40,310 nucleotides of DNA from an uncultured Bacilli bacterium (lineage in GTDB: Bacteria > Bacillota_I > Bacilli_A > RF39 > UBA660), in the NCBI GenBank assembly GCA_934162195.1, contig CAKPHO010000010.1:1-40310 (forward strand), read 5' to 3'. The notes beneath the pieces were generated by a model. That model did not search any database, was not told the origin of the DNA, and was given only the letters and a program-made list of their open reading frames with translations. The stretch's first letter is position 1. Every line of letters starts with the position of its first letter. This document shows positions 15,074 through 23,579 of the stretch, in pieces. A program made the translations under genes and the position numbers.

Positions 15074-15150
15074 GGACCCTTAGCTCAGTTGGTTAGAGCA
15101 TCCGGCTCATAACCGGGCGGTCGTAGGTTCGAGTCCTACAGGGTCCACCA
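15074..15150 (+). tRNA. tRNA with CAU anticodon (elongator Met or Ile2)
   Basis: 77 bases including encoded CCA. Acceptor GGACCCT/AGGGTCC, D-arm GCTC/GAGC, anticodon stem TCCGG/CCGGG with loop CTCATAA, T-arm GTAGG-TTCGAGT-CCTAC. Initiator features (1-72 mismatch, three G-C pairs in the anticodon stem) are absent. In Bacillota, a CAU tRNA of this overall look is often the tRNA-Ile2 whose C34 becomes lysidine; Met versus Ile2 cannot be decided by eye. Confidence 0.93.
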
Positions 15151-15162
15151 TCTTATTTTAGT

Positions 15163-15247
15163 GCGGGCGTGGCGAAATTGGCAGACGCACTAGACTTAGG
15201 ATCTAGCGCCGCAAGGCATGGGGGTTCAAGTCCCTTCGCCCGCACCA
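15163..15247 (+). tRNA. tRNA-Leu (TAG)
   Basis: 85 bases with CCA: acceptor GCGGGCG/CGCCCGC, long variable arm (class II), anticodon loop ACTTAGG with TAG, T-loop TTCAAGT. Cotranscribed with the preceding tRNA (12-base gap). Confidence 0.93.
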
Positions 15248-15260
15248 TTTGCGATAATTA

Positions 15261-15285
15261 AAGTAGACTAACGTCTACTTTTTTT
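15261..15285 (+). terminator. Intrinsic terminator of the tRNA pair
   Basis: AAGTAGAC (15261-15268) / GTCTACTT (15273-15280), loop TAAC, then TTTTT. Confidence 0.85.
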
Positions 15286-15298
15286 CTGCTTTTAACTT

Positions 15299-15311
15299 GC
15301 CCGGTTATGAG
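15299..15311 (-). repeat. 13-base inverted copy of the tRNA-CAU anticodon loop and 3' stem
   Basis: GCCCGGTTATGAG is the exact reverse complement of 15106-15118 in the CAU tRNA, the stretch that begins where the inverted copy at 14939-14986 ends. It lies just after the tRNA terminator. Confidence 0.6.
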
Positions 15312-15353
15312 TTATGTAGTCATAAGAAGAGTCTTAGAAATATATTATATAGT

Positions 15354-15731
15354 ATGAACAATAAATTGGATCGTTTAGAGGATATCAAAATTGAAAATTT
15401 TGTATGGATTATATATCTTGTAATAATAGCCTTAAGTTATTATGCTAATTCAAAAGAAAAAAAATTTATATTATATGGCGATGAAAAAAGCAAGAAAGAA
15501 TATCAAAATTTGCTTATTTTAATTTTTACTATATTACTTTTTGTTTATTATTATTTTGCAAAAGATAGTTATGATGATTTGAAAAATTTAACTGAGTTTG
15601 ATAGTAACAAAAAGATTATCTTACATTATGCATCGTTTATTGGTTCATTTCTTATATTAATTAGTGGTATTATCTTTTTATTTATTGCTATTTTAGATGA
15701 AGAAATTGATGTTGAATTAGCATTCAATTAA
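15354..15731 (+). CDS. Small integral membrane protein, unknown function
   Basis: 125 residues with three membrane segments (~19-35 WIIYLVIIALSYYAN; ~65-82 LLILIFTILLFVYYYFA; ~103-122 FLILISGIIFLFIAIL) and short charged loops. No named family. The open frame extends upstream to 15297 with only a TTG, and that stretch carries the tRNA-derived repeat, so the ATG at 15354 (MNNKLDRLEDI) is preferred although no SD precedes it. A TATATTATAT block about 10 bases upstream may make it leaderless. Start uncertain. Confidence 0.6.
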   Translation: MNNKLDRLEDIKIENFVWIIYLVIIALSYYANSKEKKFILYGDEKSKKEYQNLLILIFTILLFVYYYFAKDSYDDLKNLTEFDSNKKIILHYASFIGSFLILISGIIFLFIAILDEEIDVELAFN

Positions 15732-15786
15732 AATATAGAAATTTTAATCTTTATGTGCTATAATTCTAGTATATGGAGGTAACTAT

Positions 15787-16971
15787 ATGGAGAAGAAAAT
15801 TACAATAGGCCTTTTCAACGATTCTTTTTTTCCTATGGCTGATGGAGTTCTTATGGTTGTTGATAATTATGCTAGAAGGTTATCACAATATGCTGATGTA
15901 ATTGTATTTGTTCCTAAATATTTAGGAAAGGATTTTGATGATTCAACTTTGCCTTATAAGGTTGTTAGGAGTTATGCATTAAAAGTTCCATTTTTAGATT
16001 ACTCTTTACCAATTCCAAAACTTGATCATAAATTTATGAAAGAATTGGATAAGTATCATCTGGATATTGTGCATATTCATTCACCTTTTACTATGGGAAT
16101 GGCTGGATTAAGTTATGCAAAGAAACATCATGTTCCATGTGTGGCTACTATGCATACACAATTTAAACAGGATATTCAAAGATTCGTACATAGTGATGTT
16201 TTAGCAACTAAGCTTAATAATAATTTAATTAAGGTATTTAATAAGTGTGATGAATGCTGGGCTGTTAATGATGCCACTGCTCATATTTTCTACGAGGATT
16301 ATGGTTATAAAACACTACCTAGAATTATTGAGAACGCAACTGAAATGCAACCTATAAAAGATGAGAAAAGAGCTATAAATTATATTAACAAAAAGCATAA
16401 TATTAAGAAACATGAAAAAGTGTTTTTGTTTGTTGGAAGAATCAACTTATTAAAAAACATTATTTTTATAGCTGACTCTTTAAAAGCTGTAAAAGATAAA
16501 GACCCTAAATTAAAATTTAAAATGTTATATGTTGGGAATGGACAAGATTTGGAAAAACTAGAGGAACATGTAAAGGCGATTGGTCTTGAAGATGATGTCA
16601 TTATGTGTGGCAGGATAATGGATAGATATGAATTAGCTTGTTATTATAAGCGTGCTGATTTATTTTTATTCCCATCAGTGTATGATACTTCAGGCATTGT
16701 AAGAATAGAGGCTGCATCACAATCAACTCCAGGAATATTTTTGAAGGATACAGCTACGGCTTCTACAATTACAGAAAATGTTAACGGTTTTTTATCTGAT
16801 TATACTGTAGGAGCATTTTCTGATAAAATCATTGAGGTTATGCATGATAAGTATTTATATGATAAAGTAAGCAGGAATGCTTTCATTGATTTATATAAAA
16901 CATGGGAAGAACAAGTAGATAAATCGTATGAAATATACTTAGAACTAATCAAAAATAAAAAAAATAAGTAA
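15787..16971 (+). CDS. GT4 glycosyltransferase, probable diacylglycerol glucosyltransferase type
   Basis: 394 residues, GT-B fold. N-terminal GLFNDSFFPMADGV and VDNYARRLSQ, HIHSPFTMGMAG near 99, MHTQFKQD near 122; C-terminal nucleotide-sugar half FLFVGRINLLKNI near 213 and the E-x7-E region LFLFPSVYDTSGIVRIEAAS near 293. This pattern (NDSFxPxxDGV ... HxHxPFxxG ... MHTxF) is that of the 1,2-diacylglycerol 3-glucosyltransferase/PimB-like branch, which makes membrane glycolipids and lipoteichoic-acid anchors at the inner leaflet. SD ATGGAGGTAA precedes the ATG. Single gene. Substrate assignment is inference. Confidence 0.87.
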   Translation: MEKKITIGLFNDSFFPMADGVLMVVDNYARRLSQYADVIVFVPKYLGKDFDDSTLPYKVVRSYALKVPFLDYSLPIPKLDHKFMKELDKYHLDIVHIHSPFTMGMAGLSYAKKHHVPCVATMHTQFKQDIQRFVHSDVLATKLNNNLIKVFNKCDECWAVNDATAHIFYEDYGYKTLPRIIENATEMQPIKDEKRAINYINKKHNIKKHEKVFLFVGRINLLKNIIFIADSLKAVKDKDPKLKFKMLYVGNGQDLEKLEEHVKAIGLEDDVIMCGRIMDRYELACYYKRADLFLFPSVYDTSGIVRIEAASQSTPGIFLKDTATASTITENVNGFLSDYTVGAFSDKIIEVMHDKYLYDKVSRNAFIDLYKTWEEQVDKSYEIYLELIKNKKNK

Positions 16972-16988
16972 AAAACACTTATTTTTTT
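16962..16988 (+). terminator. Intrinsic terminator
   Basis: AAATAAGT (16962-16969) / ACTTATTT (16977-16984) followed by TTTTT; the TAA stop of the glycosyltransferase lies at the loop edge. Confidence 0.75.
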
Positions 16989-17016
16989 TGTTTATGTGTT
17001 ATAATTAATTAGGTAT

Positions 17017-17091
17017 TGCCCAGTCGCCAAGTGGTAAGGCATTGGACTCTGACTCCAACATGCATAGGTTCGAATCCTATCTGGGCAGCCA
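17017..17091 (+). tRNA. tRNA-Gln (CTG)
   Basis: 75 bases with CCA: acceptor TGCCCAG/CTGGGCA, anticodon stem TTGGA/TCCAA with loop CTCTGAC (anticodon CTG), T-loop TTCGAAT. It lies 25 bases upstream of a GluRS-family gene. CTG reads only CAG, so a TTG isoacceptor should exist elsewhere. Confidence 0.92.
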
Positions 17092-17116
17092 AAATTAATT
17101 TGAATGGATGTGAACT

Positions 17117-18790
17117 ATGACAAATAAAGAATTAGCAAATCTTATGTATCCTAATGTTACAAAAACTATTGATGATTATGAAAAGATATATCCTGAAAGA
17201 AATTTAAAAGAAGGAGCTATTGTATCTAGGTTTGCTCCAAGTCCAACTGGATTTGTTCATATGGGAAGTTTACTTACGGCTTTTATAGAAAGGAAATTTC
17301 CTAAAGATACCGGTGGGGTTTTTTATCTTAGAATAGAAGATACTGATCAAAAGAGAAGTGTAGAAAATGGTATCCAAGGTATTATTGATGATTTAAAAAA
17401 TTTTGATATAACTATTGATGAAGGGGTTATATCAGAAAATGAAGAAAAAGGGAATTATGGACCTTACATTCAATCGAAAAGAACAGAAATATATAATACT
17501 TTTGCTAAATATTTGGTTGAAAATGATTATGCTTATCCTTGCTTTTGTTCTAGTGAAGATATAGAAGAAATACGAAAAAGACAAGAAAAAAACAAAGATC
17601 GTATTGGTTATTACGGAAGATTTGCCAGATGTCGAAATTTAACAAATGAAGAACGAGCAGAAAGAGTAAAAAATGGTGAAAGTTATGTATTAAGATTAAA
17701 ATCAACGGGAGATTTTGATAAAAAAATAACAATTAATGATTGTGTTAGAGGAAAAGTGGAATTTCCAGCGAATGATATTGATCATATACTTATTAAAAGT
17801 GATGGAATACCCGTTTATCATTTTGCTCATGTTGTTGATGATCATTTAATGCGTACTACTCATGTGATGCGAGGAGAAGAGTGGTTTCCATCAACTCCAC
17901 TACATATTGAATTGTTTAAAAAATTTGGCTTTAAAGTTCCAAAATATGCTCATTTGGGGTTAGTTATGAAAATAGATGAAGATGGTTCTCGTAGAAAATT
18001 AAGTAAAAGAAAAGATCCAGAAGCTGCGGTTAGCTTTTATCATGAAAAAGGTATTCCAATTGAAGCTGTAAAACTTTACTTGACAACTATCGCTAATTCA
18101 AATTTTGAATCTTGGTATGATGCTAACAAAGATAAAACCATTGATGATTTTAAATTAGATTTTAAGAAAATTAGTGCCAGTGGAACTTTGTTCGATTTAG
18201 ATAAAATGCTAAACATTTCTAAGAATTATATTAGTAGATTGAAGGCTAGCGAAGTATACGAGGCATCTTTAAAATGGACTCAAGAATTTGATAAAGAATT
18301 ATATAATTTGCTAGTTAAACATAAAGAATATTCAATTAATTTATTTAATATTGAAAGGGAGCAAAAGAAACCAAGAAAAGATTATTCTTGTTATTCAGAT
18401 ATAAAGAATCAAATTTGGTACATGTATGATGAGTTGTTTGATAAAAAAGAGGATGTCTACAAAGATGTTGAGATAAAAGAATGTTACAATAGGAATATTT
18501 TATTTGATTATATTGATAATTATTATGATGATAATGATACCAAAGAACAATGGTATGAAAAAATTAAAGATTTAGCAATTAAATATGAATTTGCTTCAAA
18601 TGTTAAAGATTATAAAGAAAATCCAAACGACTATAAAGGTCACGTTGGTGATGTGTGTGAATTTATAAGAGTTGCAGTCACATCATTAACAATGACACCT
18701 GATTTATATGAATTATTAAAATTACTTGGAAAAAATCGAATTTATTCGCGAATTGAAAGATTTAGTAAATATATTGAAAGCAACAAATAG
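17117..18790 (+). CDS. gltX: Glutamyl-tRNA synthetase family (GluRS), long clostridial-type
   Basis: 557 residues, longer than the usual ~480-500. Class I motifs: FAPSPTGFVHMGSL (HIGH-like, here HMGS) near 39, YLRIEDTDQ near 70, HVVDDHLM near 244, and RRKLSKRKDPEA (KMSKS loop as KLSKR) near 292. The C-terminal anticodon-binding part ends FIRVAVTSLTMTPDLYELLK. It attaches Glu to tRNA-Glu, and in bacteria without GlnRS a non-discriminating enzyme also charges tRNA-Gln for GatCAB. The immediately upstream tRNA-Gln(CTG) gene fits such a dual or tRNA-Gln-preferring role, but that is inference. The four-residue tail-stop region doubles as a terminator. Confidence 0.9.
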   Translation: MTNKELANLMYPNVTKTIDDYEKIYPERNLKEGAIVSRFAPSPTGFVHMGSLLTAFIERKFPKDTGGVFYLRIEDTDQKRSVENGIQGIIDDLKNFDITIDEGVISENEEKGNYGPYIQSKRTEIYNTFAKYLVENDYAYPCFCSSEDIEEIRKRQEKNKDRIGYYGRFARCRNLTNEERAERVKNGESYVLRLKSTGDFDKKITINDCVRGKVEFPANDIDHILIKSDGIPVYHFAHVVDDHLMRTTHVMRGEEWFPSTPLHIELFKKFGFKVPKYAHLGLVMKIDEDGSRRKLSKRKDPEAAVSFYHEKGIPIEAVKLYLTTIANSNFESWYDANKDKTIDDFKLDFKKISASGTLFDLDKMLNISKNYISRLKASEVYEASLKWTQEFDKELYNLLVKHKEYSINLFNIEREQKKPRKDYSCYSDIKNQIWYMYDELFDKKEDVYKDVEIKECYNRNILFDYIDNYYDDNDTKEQWYEKIKDLAIKYEFASNVKDYKENPNDYKGHVGDVCEFIRVAVTSLTMTPDLYELLKLLGKNRIYSRIERFSKYIESNK

Positions 18791-18801
18791 TTGCTTTTTT
18801 T
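18777..18801 (+). terminator. Intrinsic terminator of gltX
   Basis: AAAGCAAC (18777-18784) / GTTGCTTT (18790-18797), loop AAATA holding most of the TAG stop, then T-run. Confidence 0.85.
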
Positions 18802-18879
18802 GTTAAGTATTAAACATTTTGACAATAATGAATATATATGTTAAAATAAACGCTACTTACGTGCAGAGGGGTTGAAAAA

Positions 18880-19533
18880 ATGAGTAAGATAGAAGTTGTT
18901 AATTATGATGTTGATAAAATATATGAATTTGTGAGGGATAATGTATATAGCTGTAGAGCAGCCTTTACCACAGTTTATAATGCAAAGTTTCATCACAATA
19001 TTGATTATAAGCACGTTCCTAGTGCTGTAAAGCATGGCATTTTATCATATTATCACCAAAAAAAGATAATTGAAAATAGAGAGCTTACACCAGATGAGTT
19101 ATATCGTTATAGTGATGATTGTCATGTAAATGGGACATCATTTATATCATTATCAACACTTGATATTGATATGGATAGTATTTATGAAGATGAATGGTTA
19201 TATGATTATAGAACAAGTAATAACGCTGATATTTTAGTTTCTTCCGATATTAGAGCTTTTAGAAATGCGACTAATTATGCTAATGAGTTTTTAGTTGACG
19301 GGATTATTCCTACTGGAGAATTTAAAGCTGTTGATTTAAGATTATTAGGAACTGAATGTATTAATCAAGAAAATAGGATACAAAAACTTATTAATAATTA
19401 TAATTGCTTACGCAATATAGCAATGTCATTACTTGAAAATAAAATTGATATACCTCTTAGAGAAAGAAGTATTGAAGATTTTGATTTAGATATAGAAAGA
19501 GTAAAAACATTGCCTGAATTAAGAGTGAAATAA
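18880..19533 (+). CDS. Hypothetical protein with HxNGTSFISLS motif
   Basis: 217 residues, soluble, no family recognised. Notable stretches: VKHGILSYYHQKKIIEN (38-60), DDCHVNGTSFISLSTLD (82-98) and DYRTSNNADILVSSDIRAF (~113-131), then a helical C-terminus. An early His-x-x-x-L near a later N-G-x-S-F/I-S-L-S block loosely recalls the NAD-binding core of ADP-ribosyltransferase-like folds; this is a weak impression only. Promoter TTGACA/TAAAAT (17-base spacer, ~18820-18848) and SD AGAGGGG precede the ATG. It stands alone between two terminators. Confidence 0.72.
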   Translation: MSKIEVVNYDVDKIYEFVRDNVYSCRAAFTTVYNAKFHHNIDYKHVPSAVKHGILSYYHQKKIIENRELTPDELYRYSDDCHVNGTSFISLSTLDIDMDSIYEDEWLYDYRTSNNADILVSSDIRAFRNATNYANEFLVDGIIPTGEFKAVDLRLLGTECINQENRIQKLINNYNCLRNIAMSLLENKIDIPLRERSIEDFDLDIERVKTLPELRVK

Positions 19534-19548
19534 TTGCTCTTTTTTTTT
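19521..19548 (+). terminator. Intrinsic terminator
   Basis: AAGAGT (19521-19526) / GCTCTT (19536-19541) followed by eight or more T; the TAA stop is in the loop. Confidence 0.65.
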
Positions 19549-19611
19549 AATATAATCTTGTTAAAATAAAATAATTAATATATAATGTATATAGAATAAA
19601 GAGGTGTTGAT

Positions 19612-21951
19612 ATGGATAGTATATTAACAAATGATGAAGTAAAAGTTTTAGATAGTTATTTTAGATTATCTAATTATTTGGCTTGCGGTCAATTATACTT
19701 ACTTGATAATCCACTTTTAAAAAGACCGTTAGAGAGAAAAGATATAAAAAGAAAGATAGTAGGGCACTGGGGAACAGTTCCAGGCCAAAATTTTATATAT
19801 ACTCATTTAAATAGAATTATAAATAAATATGATTTAAATATGATATATGTATCTGGTCCAGGTCATGGCGGTAATGCAATGATAGCTCAAGATTATATAG
19901 ATGGTAGTTATTCTGAAGTTTATCCTAATATTACCGAAGATGAAGAAGGGTTGAAAAAACTATTTAAACAATTTTCTTTTCCTGGAGGAGTATCTAGTCA
20001 TGTTGCACCTGAAACTCCCGGTTCTATAAATGAAGGTGGAGAACTTGGATATAGTTTAGCTCATGCATATGGGGCGGTACTGGATAATCCTGATTTAATA
20101 GTAGCGTGTGTTGTAGGTGATGGTGAAGCTGAAACTGGTCCACTTGCTGCTTCATGGCAACTTAATAAAATAATTAGTCCTAAAACAGATGGCGTTGTAC
20201 TGCCAATATTACATTTAAATGGATATAAAATTTCTAATCCAACTATTTTTTCAAGAATTACTAATCAAGAGTTGAATTTATTCTTTTATGGCTGTGGTTA
20301 TAAACCAATTATTGTTGAAATAACTTCTGATACTGAAATTCAAGAAAGACATGAAAAGATGGCTAAAGCGATGGATGAAGCAATTGATATCATAAAGGAT
20401 ATTAAAGATAAGCAGTATGAGCGTCCTATGTGGCCTATGATTATTTTAAGAACACCTAAAGGTTGGACTTGCCCTAAAATTATTAAAAATCAAGAAGTAG
20501 AAGGATCTTTTAGAGCACACCAAGTACCAATTACTATAGAAAATGACGATGATATTGCTTTATTAGAACATTGGTTAAAAAGTTATAAACCAGATGAGTT
20601 ATTTTATGAAGATGGTAGTATAAAAGATGAAATAAAGAGTTTTGCACCAAAAGGTATAAAAAGAATGGGAGCTAATCCTAATGCTAATGGTGGTAAGCTA
20701 TTAAAGGACTTAAGAATACCTGACTTTAGAAATTATGCTGTAGATGTTCCTAGCCCTGGAAGTGTAGAAGCACAGGATATGATGGAATTAGGAAAATTTA
20801 TACGTGATGTTATTGCAGATAATGATAATTTTAGAGTATTTGGTCCTGATGAAGCACTTTCAAATCGTTTGAATCATATATTTGAAAAAACAAAACGTCA
20901 ATTTAATGGTATAAGATTAGATAATGATGAATTTTTAGCATCATCTGGTAAGGTTATAGATTCTATTCTTTCAGAACATATATGTGAAGGCATGTTAGAA
21001 GGTTATTTATTAACTGGAAGACATGGAATGTTTAATTCTTATGAAGCATTTATTCGTATTGTTGATTCGATGACTAGTCAACATGCTAAATGGTTAAAGG
21101 TAACTAATGAATTGTCTTGGCGTATGAAAATAGCTTCCCTTAATTATGTCTTGACTTCTCACGTATGGCAACAAGATCACAATGGATATACACATCAAGA
21201 TCCGGGATTTTTAAATCACCTTGTTACAAAAAAATCTGACATTGTGAGAATGTATTTGCCTCCGGATGCAAACTGCTTAATATCATGCTTTGATCATTGT
21301 ATAAAAACTAAAAATTATATAAATGTTATAGTAGCGTCTAAACATCCACGTCCACAATGGCTTACTATGGATGATGCAATAAAACATTGTACAAAAGGCG
21401 TTGGAATATGGGAATGGGCTAGTAATGACCAAGATGGTGAACCAGATATAGTTATGGCTTGTGCTGGTGATACACCAACTTTAGAGTCTTTAGCCGCTAC
21501 TGATATATTAAGAAAAAATTTCCCTGAAATAAAAATAAGATTTGTTAATGTTGTAGATTTAATGCGTTTAGAATCTAGCGATAAACATCCACATGGGTTA
21601 ACTGATCTTGATTATAATGCAATTTTTACAAAAAACAAACCAATAATATTTGCTTTCCATGGCTATCCCTCTTTAATTCATCAACTAATATATAAACGTG
21701 AAAACAAAAATATTCATGTTCATGGTTATCAAGAAGAGGGAACTATTACAACACCGTTTGATATGAGAGTTCAAAATAAAATAGATCGTTATAATTTGGT
21801 TATGGATGCAATTAAATATCTTCCACAGTTAGGTAACCGTGGTTCTAGATTAATAGAATGGTGTAAAGATAAATTAATTGAACACGAATCATATATTAGA
21901 GAATATGGTGAAGATATGCCAGATGTTAAAAACTGGAAATGGGGAGAATAA
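19612..21951 (+). CDS. xfp: Phosphoketolase (xylulose-5-P / fructose-6-P)
   Basis: 779 residues, full length for XFP. TPP-enzyme motifs: HWGTVPGQNFIYTHLNR near 43, SGPGHGGNAMIAQDYIDGSY near 81, HVAPETPGSINEGGELGYSL near 130, ACVVGDGEAETGP near 164 (GDG...N-type TPP site), LHLNGYKISNPT near 201, and the C-terminal HPHGLTDLDYNAIF near 659. It cleaves xylulose-5-phosphate (and perhaps fructose-6-phosphate) with phosphate to acetyl-phosphate, the key step of heterolactic or bifid-type fermentation; acetate kinase would then yield ATP. SD AGAGGTGTT. Single gene with a bidirectional terminator. Confidence 0.95.
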   Translation: MDSILTNDEVKVLDSYFRLSNYLACGQLYLLDNPLLKRPLERKDIKRKIVGHWGTVPGQNFIYTHLNRIINKYDLNMIYVSGPGHGGNAMIAQDYIDGSYSEVYPNITEDEEGLKKLFKQFSFPGGVSSHVAPETPGSINEGGELGYSLAHAYGAVLDNPDLIVACVVGDGEAETGPLAASWQLNKIISPKTDGVVLPILHLNGYKISNPTIFSRITNQELNLFFYGCGYKPIIVEITSDTEIQERHEKMAKAMDEAIDIIKDIKDKQYERPMWPMIILRTPKGWTCPKIIKNQEVEGSFRAHQVPITIENDDDIALLEHWLKSYKPDELFYEDGSIKDEIKSFAPKGIKRMGANPNANGGKLLKDLRIPDFRNYAVDVPSPGSVEAQDMMELGKFIRDVIADNDNFRVFGPDEALSNRLNHIFEKTKRQFNGIRLDNDEFLASSGKVIDSILSEHICEGMLEGYLLTGRHGMFNSYEAFIRIVDSMTSQHAKWLKVTNELSWRMKIASLNYVLTSHVWQQDHNGYTHQDPGFLNHLVTKKSDIVRMYLPPDANCLISCFDHCIKTKNYINVIVASKHPRPQWLTMDDAIKHCTKGVGIWEWASNDQDGEPDIVMACAGDTPTLESLAATDILRKNFPEIKIRFVNVVDLMRLESSDKHPHGLTDLDYNAIFTKNKPIIFAFHGYPSLIHQLIYKRENKNIHVHGYQEEGTITTPFDMRVQNKIDRYNLVMDAIKYLPQLGNRGSRLIEWCKDKLIEHESYIREYGEDMPDVKNWKWGE

Positions 21952-21972
21952 AACAAATTATTTTAAATAAAA

Positions 21973-22003
21973 AATAAAGGTATAGTGATTATGCCTTTAT
22001 TTT
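21973..22003. terminator. Bidirectional terminator between xfp and the convergent gene
   Basis: AATAAAGGTAT (21973-21983) / ATGCCTTTATT (21991-22001), one T.G pair, T-rich on both sides; the minus-strand stop codon is inside the stem. Confidence 0.8.
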
Positions 22004-22578
22004 TCTTTGTCATAAAATTGTTGAATGTCATCTAATATTGATAACTTAAATTGTTTTGAAAGTTTTGGCGTTTTATTTTTTAAGATTGCTCTATTGGCGT
22101 ATTTTTCCTCGCTGGTATATATGATGTTATATTCTAAAAAAGTTGTCATGACATCAAGTAAAAATTCATCATCTTTATTAAGAAGCTTTAATAATTTTTT
22201 GGTGTTAAAATTTTCTATCAATATTAGTAAATATCTTTCTGCATTACTTATAAATTTTTTTGTGATTGTTTTTGCTTTTATATATTCTAAACAGTCACTA
22301 AGGATTATGAAATGAATAAGTTTTTTGTATTCACTACCATTAATATCGTCTATTAATTTTGCTACTATTTTGTTATCATATATAGAATATAGTTCTTCAG
22401 TATATTCATCATCATCATCTTCAAGTTCATATTCACAACCTATTTCATCATCACAAAATTCTACTTCATCTTCCAATTCATCATCTATGTTATCATCATT
22501 ATAAAGTTCTTTTTTATATTTGTAATAATTTTCTATAATTTGCTTTCTAAGCGCTTCTGTAAGTGTTATTAAATTCAT
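21997..22578 (-). CDS. Hypothetical acidic protein
   Basis: 193 residues, no family recognised. A helical start (MNLITLTEALRKQIIENYYK) is followed by a very acidic linker (~33-65, many D/E with three Cys) and a helical C-terminal domain (~70-190, KLIHFIILSDCLEYIKAKTI; LLKLLNKDDEFLLDVMTTFL). The longer frame that adds a hydrophobic N-terminus is rejected: AGGGGGAT sits just before the ATG at 22578, and a TTGACA-type promoter lies inside the would-be extension. Soluble cytoplasmic protein, role unknown. Confidence 0.72.
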   Translation of the reverse strand: MNLITLTEALRKQIIENYYKYKKELYNDDNIDDELEDEVEFCDDEIGCEYELEDDDDEYTEELYSIYDNKIVAKLIDDINGSEYKKLIHFIILSDCLEYIKAKTITKKFISNAERYLLILIENFNTKKLLKLLNKDDEFLLDVMTTFLEYNIIYTSEEKYANRAILKNKTPKLSKQFKLSILDDIQQFYDKEK

Positions 22579-22686
22579 AAAAATCCCCCTAAATATACTA
22601 ATTATTAAAGCACTAAAGATTATAATTGTCAACAATATTTTTTCTATTGTCAAAATTGAATAATCATGTTAAAATAGTATTGTTAT

Positions 22687-22763
22687 GGCTCGTTGGTGAA
22701 GTGGCTTAACACATAGCCCTCTCAAGGCTACATTCAAGGGTTCGAACCCCTTACGAGTCACCA
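22687..22763 (+). tRNA. tRNA-Glu (CTC)
   Basis: 77 bases with CCA: acceptor GGCTCGT/ACGAGTC, anticodon stem TAGCC/GGCTA with loop CTCTCAA (anticodon CTC), T-arm AAGGG-TTCGAAC-CCCTT. It decodes GAG only. Like the tRNA-Gln(CTG) above it is a C34 isoacceptor, an extra species for an A+T-rich genome. Confidence 0.92.
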
Positions 22764-22774
22764 AATTAGTATAG

Positions 22775-22799
22775 AATGACTTTTTAAAGTCATTTTTTG
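22775..22799 (+). terminator. Intrinsic terminator of tRNA-Glu
   Basis: AATGACTTT (22775-22783) / AAAGTCATT (22786-22794), then TTTT. Confidence 0.85.
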
Positions 22800-22897
22800 T
22801 ATATTAATCTTATCTATGTATGTTATCCAACTAAAAAATATATAATGTCTGTTTATTAAATTTAAAAAAAATGATATATTAATATTAGGAGGTAAAT

Positions 22898-23473
22898 ATG
22901 ATAAAAGATTATATAAAAAAGTATGAGGGTTGTTCCATCGTAGTATCTATTTTGATGATATGTCTTTCTTTATTTTTAATGTTTAAACCATTAGAATCAC
23001 TAGAAGTATTTACAGTAATATTTGCTATTATTATTTTACTTAGTGGTTTGGGATATTTAATGTCTTATTTTACAATTTCAAAAGAGTCAAGACTATTTAG
23101 TGTTGATTTGTTATTTGGACTTGTAACTATCATTTCTGGAATTATGTTAGTAGTATATAAGAAAGATGTGATAAACATATTCCCAGTGATACTAGGTATA
23201 TGGATAATAACTAGTAATTTATTTAAACTTCAATTGTCTATTAACTTAAGCTTATTTTTTGATAATACTTATTTAGGTTTTGTTTTAATTACTATTTTAA
23301 TGATTATTTTTGGTTTATTATTAATCATAAATCCATTCGCTTCATTTATGACTATTACAGTAACAGCAGGAACTTTATTATTAATTACAGAAGTTGTAAA
23401 TTTGATTGAAAGTATTTACGTTATAATAAAATTAAATAAAGTTAAAGATTTATCATTTACTATTACTAGATAA
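22898..23473 (+). CDS. HdeD/DUF308-family membrane protein
   Basis: 191 residues with six hydrophobic segments arranged as three hairpins (for example GCSIVVSILMICLSLFLMF; VDLLFGLVTIISGIMLVVY; GFVLITILMIIFGLLLIINP), each ending near a P/F/G turn as in DUF308/HdeD proteins. HdeD is an acid-stress membrane protein in E. coli; in Bacillota the role is unknown. SD AGGAGGTAAAT precedes the ATG. Single gene with terminator. Confidence 0.82.
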   Translation: MIKDYIKKYEGCSIVVSILMICLSLFLMFKPLESLEVFTVIFAIIILLSGLGYLMSYFTISKESRLFSVDLLFGLVTIISGIMLVVYKKDVINIFPVILGIWIITSNLFKLQLSINLSLFFDNTYLGFVLITILMIIFGLLLIINPFASFMTITVTAGTLLLITEVVNLIESIYVIIKLNKVKDLSFTITR

Positions 23474-23497
23474 GAATGACTATTCATTCTTTTTTAT
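23472..23497 (+). terminator. Intrinsic terminator
   Basis: AAGAATGA (23472-23479) / TCATTCTT (23484-23491), loop CTAT, then TTTTTATTT; overlaps the TAA stop. Confidence 0.8.
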
Positions 23498-23579
23498 TTA
23501 CATTCATAAAATTATGTAGTAATAATATGTTTACTAATAAATGGTGGGAGTGTTATAATTAGAATAGAGGAGTGGTAGA

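Noticed and set aside
15297..15353. TTG start for the small membrane protein
   Set aside because: No SD, and the extension is the tRNA-derived inverted repeat and flanking sequence; ATG 15354 gives a better membrane-protein N-terminus.
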